A stretch of DNA of 14,979 nucleotides from JAGPUQ01 sp036961295 (GTDB taxonomy: Bacteria > Pseudomonadota > Gammaproteobacteria > Pseudomonadales > Porticoccaceae), in NCBI GenBank assembly GCA_036961295.1, contig JBALVX010000004.1:1-14979 (forward strand), given 5' to 3'. Every line of letters begins with the position of its first letter. The stretch's first letter is position 1. The notes under the pieces are model-generated. The model was not told the DNA's origin and made no database searches. It saw nothing but the letters and a program-made list of their open reading frames with translations. Of this stretch, positions 14,741-14,979 are shown piece after piece. Made by a program: the position numbers and the translations under genes.

Positions 14741-14844
14741 TTTATCGTGGTTTATAATCTTCGCGGCCTGGCAATAACTGCTTTGTAACTAGGCGAGACA
14801 TTGTATCCGAGCTGGACGGTAAAGCCAGCCTAATCAACCGGCCA

Positions 14845-14877
14845 TAAAAAAGTCGGTGGTTGTTACACCACCGACTT
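14845..14877 (-). terminator. Rho-independent terminator of the right-end outer-membrane protein gene
   Basis: An 11-bp perfect stem (14850-14860 with 14867-14877) and a 6-nt loop are followed on minus by a run of T (A at 14846-14851 on plus). It lies 23 bp after the stop of the gene entering from the right. Confidence 0.9.
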
Positions 14878-14900
14878 AGTCTTACTTATTACCCGCGAGC

Positions 14901-14979
14901 TTACCAGCTAAAGCGTACGCCCAACTGACCACCCACTATGCCGTCCAGTGCATCGCCATCCTGGTAGTTCACACCACCG
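14901..14979 (-). CDS. Outer-membrane beta-barrel protein, C-terminal end, 5' partial
   Basis: Only the last 25 residues are inside the window, ending in GGQLGVRFSW before TAA at 14901-14903. Alternating small and hydrophobic residues with a terminal Trp preceded by Phe at -3 are the usual last strand and assembly signal of a bacterial outer-membrane barrel. Whether it is a porin, an Ail/OmpX-like protein or an autotransporter cannot be told. It has its own terminator and is on the same strand as the TIGR03032 set but transcriptionally separate. Confidence 0.75.
   Translation of the reverse strand, partial: GGVNYQDGDALDGIVGGQLGVRFSW

Overview
The window reads as chromosome of a Gram-negative gammaproteobacterium. 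The evidence is two outer-membrane beta-barrel C-termini ending in an aromatic residue, a BirA with an N-terminal HTH, and a multi-domain hybrid histidine kinase beside a GGDEF-EAL protein. Style and composition suggest a marine, Cellvibrionales-like organism; that placement is a guess. No rRNA, tRNA, CRISPR array or intact insertion sequence is visible.

Left part (1-2906, plus strand): the 3' end of a trimeric autotransporter adhesin (YadA anchor) with a good terminator, a DUF2827-type putative glycosyltransferase, and an AT-rich SAM-dependent methyltransferase. These may form a surface-decoration cluster. The two gene-free gaps (1610-1921 and 2591-2906) hold an extended -10 promoter and a possible decayed gene fragment behind a perfect Shine-Dalgarno.

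Middle part (2907-10985, all minus strand, transcribed right to left): a large hybrid histidine kinase (two TM segments, HAMP, HisKA, HATPase, two REC, HPt), a stand-alone receiver very like the kinase's second REC, a REC-PAS-GGDEF-EAL protein, a TauE/SafE permease and birA. The first three look like one phosphorelay feeding cyclic-di-GMP turnover. Between tauE and birA lies the most unusual structure found. Five 17-bp tandem repeats encode five tiny overlapping ORFs. Each stop overlaps the next start, so the repeats link the tauE stop codon to the birA start without a gap.

Right part (10986-14979): a gene-free divergent region, a family-2 sulfotransferase on plus, and a converging minus-strand set of TIGR03032 protein, membrane-anchored EF-hand protein and 2OG-Fe(II) oxygenase. 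The TIGR03032 start carries a 14-bp duplication that leaves its real start out of frame with the ATG served by the Shine-Dalgarno. The window ends in the 3' end of another outer-membrane barrel gene with its own terminator.

A recurring theme is short in-gene or start-region tandem repeats: 42 bp in the adhesin, 17 bp before birA, 15 bp in both the kinase and the TIGR03032 gene, and 14 bp at the TIGR03032 start. Their periods point to slipped-strand expansion acting on both protein linkers and translation-initiation sites.
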